A DNA stretch of 64,000 nt from the NCBI GenBank assembly GCA_022606425.2, contig JAHDVF020000016.1, positions 2,944,501 through 3,008,500 of the forward strand. Reading direction: 5' to 3'. This document shows, one piece after another, positions 32,931-44,294 of the stretch. The position numbers and the translations under genes were made by a program. Below the pieces are notes generated by a model, which saw nothing but the letters and a program-made list of their open reading frames with translations, was not told the origin of the DNA and did no database searches. The DNA is from Lepidostoma basale (Eukaryota; Arthropoda; Insecta; Trichoptera; Lepidostomatidae). The stretch's first letter is position 1. Each line of letters opens with the position of its first letter.

Positions 32931-33412
32931 CTTACTAATTAACCATCACGCCGTCTCCCCGAAGGGGTAGGCACAAAGAATGGACTACCACACTTTTTGT
33001 TCCTGACATATTTCTCTCGCTTACTCAACATTCATATATCATGTCATGCACGCGCGTCGATTTCTCTGACTCCCCGCATGGCCGACATTCAATATTTGAT
33101 TTATTTGATTGTGCCACGTTTTCCTCAGTCTTTCTCTATTTCTGGTTCCATTTACATCGTTAACATATAATTTTTTACCATTCTTTCTTCATTCATTTTT
33201 TCCCTATGTCCAAACCATCTGATCCTTTCATTATTTTGTTCATAACACCATCATTCGCACCGCATTCACTTCTTATATTTTCATTCGATATTCTATCATA
33301 CACAGAGTATCCACACATTCGTCTTAGAGATCTCATTTCTACTGCATTTATTCTATTTTCATCCTTCTTTTGCCAGTTTCATGCTTCGCTTCCATACATA
33401 TGGGTCGGTAGA
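32930..33412 (-). mobile_element. LINE-A 3' fragment
   Basis: On the minus strand this covers the LINE-A C-terminus from about MYGSEA through GSLRWFGH, the NDVNG and RPRKTWHDQINQ segments, to the GACGGCGTGATGG end and TTAG tail. It is close in sequence to the 37.5-41.3 kb copy but carries frame-breaking changes. Confidence 0.8.
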
Positions 33413-33414
33413 AG

Positions 33415-34160
33415 TGAATGCCAAAAAACATGTACGTATTTTCATCGTTGAACTTATGCGTAATTTTTTTACGTCCTATAATGATAAAATACGAGTATGT
33501 CAAACTGTAAAAACTGAAATTAATTTTAATTTCGAGAATACCTTCCTAGAAGACTCTCTTATCTCTAGTTGACTGAAATACTCGTACTTTGAGCCTGCGA
33601 GGCGGGGTGCTTGGTACAGTCTTCCTCCGAGCGATAGTATCGCGCAAGTGACATTTTGAAGTGCGCGCCTTCCACCGCGCGCCCTTCCTGTTATTAACGC
33701 CCTCTAGGTACGAAGGAAAACGGAAGCCATCTTCATCCCAGATGTAATAAAAATGTCCAAACTGTCACCGCGAGAGGACACTTCAAACTTTGAAGAGATT
33801 CATCTTTTAGAAGTGGGTGGGTTTGTTGAAATTTTATTTTTTCATAACCCCTTCACCCATTCCACCACTCCCCTCGAATCCGCGAAGGTGACATCTCACA
33901 GTTTACAGCACCTGTCAGTAGTCGTGTCGGGGTATTTTATGTCATGCGAACAGGTTGGCAAGAACAATTTCACCGAATTTATCTCATTATAAATCAATAC
34001 GCTCGGCGGTATGTTTTTTCAATAATTTCGCAAAGGACCTAAATTATAATGTTCACGTGATTTAATTCAGTTTTGTGTTTTTATTTATTGATAAGCAAAA
34101 TCAGTTATACAATCAATACCTTTTGAACATGTTATTTTAAACAAACATTATTCTATCATA
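33415..34160. other. Unassigned intron stretch
   Basis: GC-richer around 33590-33720, otherwise ordinary intron. A 79-codon open frame at 33753 has no recognised domain. Confidence 0.35.
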
Positions 34161-34184
34161 GTGCCAGCCCTCGTGTCAACTCTC

Positions 34185-34674
34185 ATCTAGTGCCAACCCT
34201 CATGTGTGGAAGTGAAGCTTGGAGCTGGCAAAAGAAGGATGAAAGCAGGATAAACGCCGTAGAAATGAGATCACTAAGAAGAATGTGCGGGAAAACGTTG
34301 TATGATAGAATACCGGACGATGAAATAAGAAATAAATGTAAGGCAGATTGTAAGACTGCACCATGAATAAAATTAAAAAAGGATCCCTGAGATGGTTCGG
34401 ACATATGGAACGAATGGATGAGAGTAGAATGGTTAAAAAGTTGTACACAAGCAACGTGAGTGGGAAAAGAAGCCGAGAACGACCGATGAAAACATGGCAT
34501 GACCAAATTACTCCATTACTAAAAAACGGCCACATTCGAAGTCGGAATAATCGACGTGCGTGCATGGTACGATGTATGAATGTAGAGGAATCCCGAGAGG
34601 TATGCCAGGACAGGCCAGTGTGGCGATCCATCCTCTCGCCACACTGGCCTGTCGTGATGGTTAGTTAGTTAGTT
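34185..34674 (+). mobile_element. LINE-A 3' fragment of a divergent subfamily, with a snap-back 3' end
   Basis: The + strand reads SEAWSWQKKDESRINAVEMR, SLRRMCGKTLYDR, then KIKKGSLRWFGHMERMDES, KLYTSNVSGKRSRERPMKT and MNVEESREVCQDRPVWRSI. Protein differences from the full-length copy (TSNVSGKRSRERPMK against NDVNGTRNRGRPRK) mark a separate subfamily. The usual GCCTACCCCTTCGGGGAGACGG end is replaced by an inverted copy of the preceding bases before the TTAG tail (see findings). Confidence 0.82.
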
Positions 34675-34679
34675 ATTTT

Positions 34680-35890
34680 TTTATTCTATCATGAAATTTC
34701 CAATACCAAAATTAATTTGTTTTTATATTTCAGTGTTTTTATGTCCTCAGTATTCTGTTATCAAATAATTGTTTTCATGGAGTTATGAGTAGTATTGACA
34801 ACGTCTAAAATTATAAGAAGAAACAACTTCAACATTATATAAACCTATATACCTATTATAGCACAAAACAAAATCTCTCATTCAAATTGAATTTGTTTTG
34901 AAATATTATTCCTTCATGTACATATTCATTCTACAAAATGATAATAAATCTAAAATATATGGGCTCATTAAGTTTCAGATGCTACAGTAATTATTTTTAA
35001 TTCCTGCACGTTCTCATGCTTTCTAAGCTTCTCCCCCCCCTTTTCTTAGCTTCTCCCCACCCCAAAGGGCAAGGAGACTTCATTGTTCGTTCTTTTATTA
35101 ACTTTGACTCATTTAATCTTACCAAAGTTATATAAGCTTTAGTCCAGCAATGGTGTACGATTTATTATTATTCTATAATTTATTTAGGGCTATACCAGTG
35201 ATGACAAATTTTAATTTAAATAATTTTACATAATATAATAATTTTCCGTAAATGTAAATAAACTGATTTATAAGAAATCCACAAGCAATATTTTACAGAT
35301 ACAAAATGAGCTGTGTATGAAAAATCTCCTATAAGGCATTAATAACAATCTGTTGTATATTTTGATCTTGTCCTCTATATTTTACACATTGTTTCGATAC
35401 TGGAAATGTTTCCGAAACGAGGTCAATCAATACATTGTTATTCCGAGCTTTAAATACAACCATTGTTTATCTTTCATGTGGAGCAATTACTTTGTGTTTA
35501 GATATATACGGGAAATAAAATAAGAAATCTTGCCAGTAACCATTTTTAACAACGACTTGTTTTGTTGAAATACGATACCAAGTGTGAAATCGAACTTTTT
35601 TTTTAAAAGCAACATAGAAGTTCCCGCCACATACCCAAGGCTGTTATAGGGCGTAGCGGCGCCCTTTTTCCATCCATCCATCAAGTCCATCCGAGACTTA
35701 CATTTAAAGACGGCAACAACAAGGGGGTGCCAGACCACATTTAATCTACCCATCTTCTTTCTATGCTCCGCTGTACTTTATAAAATAAATAAGCATAATA
35801 TATAATACATGAACATTTCAGAAACATTTATAAAAGATAAAAATAATGATACACCACAGGAATATATGGTACAGTGTGAAATCGAACTAT
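34680..35890. other. Unassigned intron stretch
   Basis: AT-rich, with a short duplicated C-rich segment (AGCTTCTCCCC) near 35027-35062. No element recognised. Confidence 0.4.
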
Positions 35891-35895
35891 GAAAA

Positions 35896-36727
35896 AACTA
35901 ACTAACTAACCATCACGCCGTTTCCCAGGAAGGGTAGCCAGAGAGGATGGATCGTCACATTGTTCTATCCTAGCATAATTCTCGCAGCTCTTCTACATCA
36001 CACATCGTGACATGCACGCTCGTCGATTGTTCCTACTTCGAACTTTACTACTTCTTTCAGTAATTGATTAATTTGGTCATGCCATGTCTTCCATGGCCTT
36101 TCTCGACTTATTTTCCCATTCACACTATTTGCAAATATCCTTTAAACCATTCTTTCCTCATTTATTCGTTTCATATATCCAAACCATCCTAGTGACCCTT
36201 TCTTAATTTTATTTATTACGCATTCATCCGCCTTACATTCCTTTCTTTCTTTCACTATCACTTTCCCATTCTTTTTACACATACTGTATATTTTTTTCGC
36301 TCTTACATACTTCTCGCTGTCGTCACTCTCCATTGAAATTATTTTTTTTCCACGCATCCTTCTTCTCTTTAACGCTCTGTTTTAACTTAACTCATTCATC
36401 TCACATTTACTCAGTCTTTCATTTACAATACTAACGTACTTATTTTTTACGTCATAATTTTAAAGTTTTTCAACTTTGACTCTACACGGGGTGGACACTG
36501 TTTTATGCGACTTGGTTCGCCATCCTCGAAACAAGGCCACCTTTGCAATCAGCAAAAAGTGGTCCGTCTCGAGTTCAGCTCCCCTATACCTGTATACTCT
36601 AGTGTCTACAGTGTCACTTCTCAGTCTAGAGCCAATCGCGACGTAATCAATTATTGTCCTTTCATTTCCTCTTTGCCATGTGTACTGATGGTTCCCCTTG
36701 AGGTCGAAAATCGTATTCTCCACGAAA
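35896..36727 (-). mobile_element. LINE-A-related copy lacking the reverse transcriptase domain
   Basis: The minus strand first reads the end of the endonuclease: NTIFDLKGNHQYTWQRGNER, TIIDYVAIGSRLRSDTVDT, ELETDHFLLIAKV and FRGWRT. It then runs through the linker (KYVRAKKIYSMCKK) and jumps directly to the C-terminal ADECVINKIKKGSLGWFGYM and the 3' end. The palm and YADD region are missing. The 3' part resembles the divergent subfamily at 34185-34674. It is 5' truncated within the endonuclease. Confidence 0.82.
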
Positions 36728-36799
36728 AGGTTCCTTCGAACTATGAATATTGGCTATTAATGAATTATTCACGAAAATGTTCTTTTTATGGAAATTTTT

Positions 36800-37480
36800 A
36801 TGTAAGTATATGGAAGTGACATATTTCGTCTTGTTAGTTCATTATCAAAAATTTAAAGAGAAACTTTCACTCTCAAAATATGATATAAAATTCTTTATAA
36901 TGGACGTTACTAATAATATTAAATACAAAATACGGTTTATTTAAAAACCCAAAGGCATCGATACTGTAGACTTTCATCAGATATCAGACTAAGGAAGTTT
37001 AAACGTCAATTCGGTTCAGGGAACGACTCCTGATTGGATTAAATCCTCCCTTTCGGAGAAATGTTAATTTGTAGGTCTGGGTGATTCAATCTTGTGAAAA
37101 TGAAATAAAGTGTGATGTTCCTAAAGATCAATGGTTCATTGATATTTCAATTTTTACAAAAACAATATTATAAATTGCGCGAATTTGATGAATGAGATAA
37201 AACAAATAATGGAACTTTTTGATGTATATATTAACTTTTAGAGTACAGTAGACGGTTGAGAATAAAATAAAACCTTACCCTACAAAAACATATTTTAAAT
37301 GGGTGGTCTTTCCTTTGAGACAAATGTTATAGATTCTGAGACTTTTAATAGGAATAAAAGAATTTTACCTTCAAAGAGTTTGAGGTGTCTATCCTTCCAT
37401 AACAAGATAAAAATTTGTCTTATGACACGCGCATATTATAGTAAAACGAATTAAATAAGATTTTTTCAATTAAGGCAACT
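36800..37480. other. Intron stretch with a family A-like arm
   Basis: At 36818-36847 the minus strand carries TTGATAATGAAC...GACGAAATATGTC, a family A-type motif with changed stem II. Otherwise nothing recognised up to the LINE-A target site. Confidence 0.4.
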
Positions 37481-37491
37481 TAAACCTATAA

Positions 37492-40400
37492 TTTGGAGGA
37501 ATTTGGAGTGTGACAGTTGGTTGAGTGTGGTTTGGTCGCGCGATTCTGCCATAAAACTGGAGACTTTTGGCATATAAGTGATTTTTTTAAATGTTTATAT
37601 GTTTGTAACAGTATAAGGTGGTTCGTTACTTCGTATACGTGTTGGGTGTGTCCTGTTAGATGAGAAAATTGTGATTTTGACCTTTTTTAAAAAACATCGT
37701 CAACAAGTGGGCATAATTTTATTAAAAATGCTCCATGTGCGAATTATCCTGGCCAAGATGCATCTTGCCACACCCAAATAATATTTGATTGTGAAAATTT
37801 ATACCTTTGTGCTGTTTTGGTGGTGAAAAATACAGTTGCATTGTTTATGTGGAGTGTTTTGACAGGTGCCAAAATTAGTGTTCGTCATTTTTTTCGAACG
37901 TTTATGTGTATTTGTTCCGATGTCAATTTGAATAATTATTTTAAAATATATTGAAGTGCTTGCTGGAGTGAAACTATTTTAAGTGCCTAACCAACTAAAA
38001 TTTATTAATGTAACGGTGGTAACGTAAAAAAAAAACTCTTAATGAAAGGAATTGCAAAAGCCTGGATCGTCCAGTGGTCGTCTTTATTATGTGTTATAAC
38101 TGTTTTATGTGCTATATTTTGTTATTGTTATTTTATTTTTATTTTATATTTTATTTTATGTAATTGAATTTAGTTTGTAAATGATTTAGTATTTAAGTGT
38201 GTGCGGGTGATGCCTACTGGTGGCGATGAGGTCCGCAACCCATCACACCGCATCTCCCGCAGGGGCGAACAGAGAAGGGTGGAGTGCCGCATCGGTACAT
38301 GGAATATAATGGGAGGTATGGAAGGAAAGTTGAATGAGATGTGTGCAGAAATAGATAATAAGTGTTTAGATGTTTTATGTGTGACTGAATGTATGATGAA
38401 AGAGTGTGGTTCCTTGGAGCATGCGGATAAGCTTGTTCTGTGGTCGGGTGTGCCGAATGACCACAGAGCATGTCAAGGCGTGGCGGTGGTGCTAGCTCCA
38501 AGGATGGTAGAATGTATGAAAGGTTATAAATGTGTTAGCCCAAGACTCATGTGGATTCGCTTCAAGATCGGCTTAACAAGAGTTTTCCTTTTAATTGAAT
38601 ACGCCCCTGGTAACAACGAAAATGAGGCGAGTAAAGATGAGTTTTGGGACAAAGTGAGAGATACATTGGTGTGTAAGAGTGAAAACGAAAGATTGATAAT
38701 GGCGGGTGATATGAACGGTTGGGTGGGAGTTCGTAGGAGTGGGTACGAGGACTGTCTGGGTACGTTTGGTGATAGACGAATAAATGATAATGGAAGGAGA
38801 CTGCTTGAATTATGCATAGAATGGGCTCTCTTTGTATCAAATACCATCTTCGATCATAAGAGAATCCATCTCTATACTTGGGAAAGAGGATTTGAAAGGT
38901 CCATTATAGATTACGTCATTGTAGACTCTAGATTACGGGCGGATACTGTTGATTCGAGGGTCTTCAGGGGAGCCGAACTGGAAACGGATCATTTTTTAGT
39001 AGTGGAAAAAGTGATTTTATTTCGGGGATGGCGAACCAGAAGAAGCAAAACAGTAGCCGCACCAACTAGAGTCAAAGTTGAAAAACTGCAAAACAATGAC
39101 GTAAGAGATAATTTCGTAAGAAAAGTGAACGATAGATTGAATGAGCGGGATGTAAGTGAGTTGAGTATTGACAAGACCTGGAAATACTTAAAGGAAAGTT
39201 TGTGTGAATCGGCGAAAGAATCGTGTGGTGTGTGTGTACAAGGTAGAAGGAAAGAGGATGCGTGGTGGAATGATGACGTAAAGAGTGCTGTTAAAGAGAA
39301 GAAAGATGCTTGGTTGAATATGTTGTCGATAAATAAGAATGACAGAGTTAAGTATGAAAGAGCAAAAGATTTGTATAAGGTATGCAAGAAGAGAGTGAAG
39401 TCGGTAGTGAAAGCGCGGAAAGAAAAGCTGAAGGAGGAAGAAGGGCTCGAAATGACAAACAACTTCCAAGCAAATTTAAAAATGTTTTGGAAAGAAGTTA
39501 AAAAAGCCCGAAATCCTCCTGATAGTGGATGTGTGAAAGCAATTTTAGACAACGAGGTAAGAATGTTAACGGAGAGTAAGATCATACAAGAAAGATGGAT
39601 GGAATATTTTAAGGAGATTTATGGTGGTGATACAAGTGTGATCGAAAGTATAACAACTAGTGCGAGTGCGGGACCTATGAATGATAATATTGAGAAAATA
39701 AGTACGAATGAGATGAAAAGATCTGTGAATGCAATGAAAAGTGGAAAAGCTGTTGGATTTGATTGTATTGCCATAGATTTTATTAAAAGCGGTGGCGAAG
39801 TGGTTTCTGCATGGTTATGTAAGTTATTTAACCAGTGCTTGGAGGAGGGATATACGCCGCTAGACTGGAGGAGAGCAGTAATTATGCCCCTGTACAAAGG
39901 AAAAGGATCGCGTATGGAATGTGGAAACCACAGAGCTATTAGTCTTTTGAGTGTCGTTGGTAAAGTCTATGGCAGAATTTTAATAGAAAGAGTAAGAAAA
40001 TTGACGAGTGACAAAGTTTGGGATGTGCAAGGTGCCTTTATGAATGGCAGAGGATGTATGGATCAAATTTTTGGACTTCGTACATTGACAGAGAAGTTTC
40101 TGGCCAAAAACCGCAAACTTTTCTGTGCATTTGTCGACTTGCAAAAAGCATGTGATTACGTTAATAGAGAAAAGTTGTGGGAAATATTGCCTGAATATGG
40201 AATAAGTACAAAACTGATCACGGCAATTAAGTCGCTATATACAGAAAGCACTGCTAGTGTCAGAGTAAATGGAGATCTTACAGCCTGGTTCGATATCAAT
40301 AAAGGTGTCAAACAGGGTTGCGTAATGTCCCCGTGGTTATTTAATCTGTATATGGACAAATGTATGAAAGAGCTGAAAGGGTTGGATGTAGGTGCCAAAA

Positions 40401-41280
40401 TGAGCGGAGTGTCAGTAAGCTGTCTCTTGTATGCGGATGACGCTGTCCTACTTGCTGACAACGAGCATGAACTACAAGTCCTGGTGAATTGTATGTATGA
40501 GGTATGCATGCGAAATGATCTGATGATGAATGTTAATAAGTCCAAGGTAATAATTTTTGAAAAGGAAGAAACCACGACAGTCTGCAACATTAGCGTGAAT
40601 GGTGAAAATTTGGAGCAAGTAGTTGAGTTCGTGTATTTAGGTAGTATGTTTACAAGAGATGGGCGAGTGGTGAGGGATATTGAAAGAAGGGTTGGGGCAG
40701 GCAACAAAGTGAATGGTGCACTTAAAGTTGTCATCGCAAACAAAAACCTATCAAAAAAAGCTAGAATGGCAGTGCACAATGGTGTTCTTCTTCCGACCCT
40801 TATACGAGTATATGGAAGCGAAGCATGGAACTGGCAAAAGAAGGATGAAAGTAGAATAAATGCAGTTGAAATGAGATCTCTTAGAATAATGTGTGGATAC
40901 TCTGTGTATGATAGAGTGCCGAATGAAAATATAAGAAGTGAATGCGGTGCGAATGATAGTGTCATGAACAAAATAATGAAAGGATCATTAAGATGGTTTG
41001 GACATATTGTAAGAATGAATGAATAAAGAATGGTAAAAAAATTATATGTTAATGATGTAAATGGAACCAGAAATAGAGGAAGACCGAGGAAAACGTGGCA
41101 CGATCAAATAAATCAAATATTGAATGTCGGCCATGTGAGGAGTCAGAGAAATCGACGCGCGTGCATGACACGATGAATGAATGTTGAGGAAGCGAGAGAA
41201 ATATGTCAGGAAAGAAAAGTGTGGCAGTCAATTCTTTCTGCCTACCCCTTCGGGGAGACGGCGTGATAGTTAGTTAGTTA
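37492..41280 (+). mobile_element. LINE-A, full-length RTE-like non-LTR retrotransposon with target-site duplication
   Basis: AAACCTATAA flanks the element at 37482-37491 and 41281-41290, a 10-bp target-site duplication. The element is about 3.79 kb: a 0.7-kb AT-rich leader, one long ORF, essentially no 3' UTR and a (TTAG)n tail. A single long ORF, apurinic-type endonuclease, near-absent 3' UTR and microsatellite tail point to the RTE clade; the clade call is inference. The other roughly 17 LINE-A pieces in the window are 5' truncated or internally deleted relative to this one. Confidence 0.9.
38210..41026 (+). CDS. LINE-A endonuclease-reverse transcriptase (C-terminally truncated by a nonsense change)
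   Basis: This ORF encodes the enzyme that nicks target DNA and reverse-transcribes the element RNA. Counting from codon 38201, the AP endonuclease shows GTWN (32-35), TE (62-63), AGDMN (168-172), SIIDY (234-238) and TDH (262-264). A basic linker follows. The reverse transcriptase has SGKAVGFD (514-521), FVDLQKA (644-650), GVKQGCVMSPWLFNL (702-716) and the catalytic LYADDA (743-748). The C-terminal SLRWFGH region follows near the end. The frame stops at GAATAA, where a related copy (60400-61434) reads GAAGAA; a second stop (TGT to TGA) lies near 41174. The family protein would be about 80 residues longer, ending FGETA at 41264. I chose ATG 38210 because the upstream in-frame start is GTG. Confidence 0.92.
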   Translation: MPTGGDEVRNPSHRISRRGEQRRVECRIGTWNIMGGMEGKLNEMCAEIDNKCLDVLCVTECMMKECGSLEHADKLVLWSGVPNDHRACQGVAVVLAPRMVECMKGYKCVSPRLMWIRFKIGLTRVFLLIEYAPGNNENEASKDEFWDKVRDTLVCKSENERLIMAGDMNGWVGVRRSGYEDCLGTFGDRRINDNGRRLLELCIEWALFVSNTIFDHKRIHLYTWERGFERSIIDYVIVDSRLRADTVDSRVFRGAELETDHFLVVEKVILFRGWRTRRSKTVAAPTRVKVEKLQNNDVRDNFVRKVNDRLNERDVSELSIDKTWKYLKESLCESAKESCGVCVQGRRKEDAWWNDDVKSAVKEKKDAWLNMLSINKNDRVKYERAKDLYKVCKKRVKSVVKARKEKLKEEEGLEMTNNFQANLKMFWKEVKKARNPPDSGCVKAILDNEVRMLTESKIIQERWMEYFKEIYGGDTSVIESITTSASAGPMNDNIEKISTNEMKRSVNAMKSGKAVGFDCIAIDFIKSGGEVVSAWLCKLFNQCLEEGYTPLDWRRAVIMPLYKGKGSRMECGNHRAISLLSVVGKVYGRILIERVRKLTSDKVWDVQGAFMNGRGCMDQIFGLRTLTEKFLAKNRKLFCAFVDLQKACDYVNREKLWEILPEYGISTKLITAIKSLYTESTASVRVNGDLTAWFDINKGVKQGCVMSPWLFNLYMDKCMKELKGLDVGAKMSGVSVSCLLYADDAVLLADNEHELQVLVNCMYEVCMRNDLMMNVNKSKVIIFEKEETTTVCNISVNGENLEQVVEFVYLGSMFTRDGRVVRDIERRVGAGNKVNGALKVVIANKNLSKKARMAVHNGVLLPTLIRVYGSEAWNWQKKDESRINAVEMRSLRIMCGYSVYDRVPNENIRSECGANDSVMNKIMKGSLRWFGHIVRMNE

Positions 41281-41299
41281 AAACCTATAAGGAGATTTT

Positions 41300-42035
41300 T
41301 ACGTATTCACGATAAGTTTTTTTTACAATATATATTTTTTTATATATATTTTTTCTATAAGAACCGCATCTTCTCGGGGTGGTGATGAAGGTATTTGGAG
41401 AGTTCACAACCCTGTTAAGTGCTCGAAGAAATATTATTTGGATCTCTTGGCGCTCATGTAAGGGAGGGAGGGAGTAACTACCTGTTAAAACAGGGAGCTA
41501 AAGCATGCCCGCGATTAAAAACATATTACATTAATCCTCCCACACATTCTTACATATTCGTCCATTAGAAATTGGAACCATCGGGCTGCTTCCTGGAAGG
41601 TATATCCCTTCCAGAAAGCAGCCCTTCGCATTTAAAATACTTGTATATATATCGCACACTTAATAGAACACTGTTTTGACTCAAAAAAACAAGTTTTGCT
41701 CAAACTGACATGAGTCGGTGTTTTAGCGTTAACATTGTGAACGATTATTTTACTACGAATGGATAGCGTTAACATTGTGAAATATAGATGGATAACGTTA
41801 ACATAAGCCTCTGTCTAATGTTAACTCAATTGTGACCTACACCATAATCGGTATGTAATACTATTAAGCGTGCGATATGTAAAATGTCAATTTGAATATT
41901 TATTTCAGGAAGGTTTTACAACAATTATTTGTCAGAGTTTCTGGTTTAGATTGCAATTACGAAATAAAGTTATGGTTTTATTTAATGCAGCAAGTACACT
42001 TCAATGCCACATTTCATTTATCCTAATTAAGCGAT
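41300..42035. other. Unassigned intron stretch
   Basis: AT-rich. A short inverted word pair (GGGCTGCTTCCTGGAAGG / CCTTCCAGAAAGCAGCCC, about 41583-41625) forms a 17-base hairpin of unknown meaning. GATAGCGTTAACATTGTGAA-type words are repeated three times between 41727 and 41805. Confidence 0.4.
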
Positions 42036-42039
42036 TCAG

Positions 42040-42310
42040 TTATTCTTCTTCTTCGCTTGCCGTATCGAATCCCCCAGACGTTGGCAATCACTCCGGCGAA
42101 AGCTTCTCTATCTTGCGCAACCCGGAACAGCTCCCCCACATGTCTCATCCCAGTCCAGTCTCTTATGTTGCACAGCCAAGACGTTTGCCTTCTACCAGGA
42201 CGACGCTGCCCCTCAATTTTTCCCATCAGTATTAGTTGGAGCAAACTGTATTTATCTCCCCGCAGAATGTGACCCAGATATGAAATCTTACGGACCTTAA
42301 CGTCCTTAAG
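42040..42310 (-). mobile_element. LINE-C 3' fragment with (GAA)n tail
   Basis: The minus strand reads ISYLGHILRGDKYSLLQLIL, MGKIEGQRRPGRRQTSWLC, NIRDWTGMRHVGELFRVAQ and DREAFAGVIANV, ending in GAAGAAGAAGAA. It matches the 3' part of the element at 4441-4676. It is 5' truncated. Confidence 0.78.
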
Positions 42311-42419
42311 CGATTCAGTTATTATAATTAATTCTTGAATCGACCCAGTCGACTCATGATGAGTTTTACAAACACATGAAAATTGCGAAATAATAGATTT
42401 CATCTCCTTCATGTGCGTT

Positions 42420-43970
42420 GATTCCCGTTATCGGTCGTTCACTTACGGCGTTATTTATTGCTATACTCCTAAGATTATCTGGGTCCGTATAATTAGTATA
42501 CATAAAAGACAATGAAAAAAAAAAAACTTTTATAATGTGTTTTTAATTTAATTATTCTTTTTTAGTTTCGACCGGTTTCTGTAGCTCGCTGTCCTATTCT
42601 GGTGATATAAGAGATCTCTAAGTATAAATAAATCCGATCGAAATGATCGAACTTCGAGTACTATATCTGGAATGCCAATATAATACTGGAAATTTGATCA
42701 TTATTTCCTTTACTGAAATTTAATTTGTGTGACTAATAGATAACAGGAGATTTCTATTTAATGTATTTAAAGTGGCTTGTAGCCACTGTACAAATTATAA
42801 ACATTGTTATCTAATCTATTATTGCTTAAGCAAATATGTTCTATTTTAAATATGGAATATTGATCGAAACTGTTTTCTAGTAGATTTATTATATTTGTTG
42901 AGAATGACTTGTATTTGACAATGAATGATCTAGTTAAGTGGGACATGTATCTCCTATTATATATAATACAGATTTTTTTATAGTTACTTAATCATAAAGG
43001 TGCAATTCTTTAACCCCTATTGTTTCGGTATCTCTCCACAAGGAGGTAAAATAATTGAACACTCGCGTTTATTGTACATTTTATTTCCGTTTGTAGTCGA
43101 TAAATGCCATCGGTTGTTGAGGAACGGAATTACTTCCCCCGAGGGACGCGCCTCCGGGAAAGCATTTAGCAACCCTTTGGGCTAATTAGTGATGCCGGAG
43201 GGCTCGGAATGCCTAATAAAAGTTGCTATCATTTAGTTCACTGATGCGAGCTTTCTTCTGCTCGAAAGCTTTTTATTTGATTTTCTTCTAAAATATTATA
43301 TTTACATATTTATTTTGATTATTACGGGTTAACGTCTGATTTCTATCAGCTTTATGAGCCAACGAAATAAAATCATAATATATTTCTAAAATCGATTTTT
43401 TACATGTAATGTATAAAATAAAACTACTGATGACCAATTATTTGATCTATTTTAAGTTAAAATAATAAAAGTGTTTTTAATAGTAATATTAGATGGACGC
43501 TGTATTTAAAGTAAAATAAAAGCAAAAATGACAATTTTAATTCACTTTATATTGACTCAAGGCACAGAAACAATAAAAAAACAATATACACATATAAACA
43601 TACATACTCGTATGTGTAACAATATATATATTTTTTCGTTTTTTGTTAGACTCGCGTTAAGCATAGGGCCACGCAAAGCCTTCCTCTTTACGTCCGCAAG
43701 GGACCAATCTAATACAAGCTGAATTACGCCTCAGCTGCGAACAATCCATAGTCATTTGCATCAAACGACAGGTTATCTGATTGGCTTTTCATAATGGTCA
43801 TGGTCTCGAGTACGATATTTGACACTATCTGACATCACAAGATTTTCAAAATTAAGCTAAGACTTCAGGAGTTTTTCTAAATGGTCATATTCGATTATAA
43901 CATTTAACACTGTCTGGAGCCACAGGATCTTAATAGCTAAGATTTCATACTCTTATTGTAGATCTTGGGA
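42420..43970. other. Unassigned intron stretch with one degenerate hammerhead-like remnant
   Basis: On the minus strand at about 42565-42605 lies AGCTACAGAAACCGGTCGAAAC, a decayed motif of the GAAACCGGTC type. No other element or exon is recognised. Confidence 0.35.
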
Positions 43971-43974
43971 TCTG

Positions 43975-44290
43975 TTTATGCAGGATGTCAACTTTCTTCC
44001 TGTGATGAAGACGACCAGCCTTCTCTCCACATCTTTGGTGGTGGTCCTGGCGGTCGACGGCCCTCTGGAGTCTCATGCATCACGATCTTATATCACGTAA
44101 GACCACGGAATCATCGCCGGATCTATCCTTTCGATGTGGTTCCTCCCGAATCGCCTTCTTTGTCTACTCCATCTTAATGTGTCTTCTTTTTTTAGGAACT
44201 GCAAATTTCTTCATTGGGTATCCTATTTCTAAGGGTTCTCCCCAGAAGTTCTCTTTTTTCTGACAGTGTCCGCTTTAAACTAAGAAGCCT
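43975..44290 (-). mobile_element. LINE-B 3' fragment, degenerate
   Basis: The minus strand reads RELLGRTLRNRIPNEEI and later MHETPEGRRPPGPPPKMWRE followed by GWSSSSQEES. This is the same C-terminal tail as at 1340-1758, with stops and shifts. Confidence 0.68.
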
Positions 44291-44294
44291 ATGA

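Noticed and set aside
38214..40971. Several long open frames on the strand opposite to LINE-A (up to 271 codons)
   Set aside because: They are serine/phenylalanine/leucine-rich antisense shadows of a biased ORF and show no domain; the same shadows recur on other LINE-A copies.
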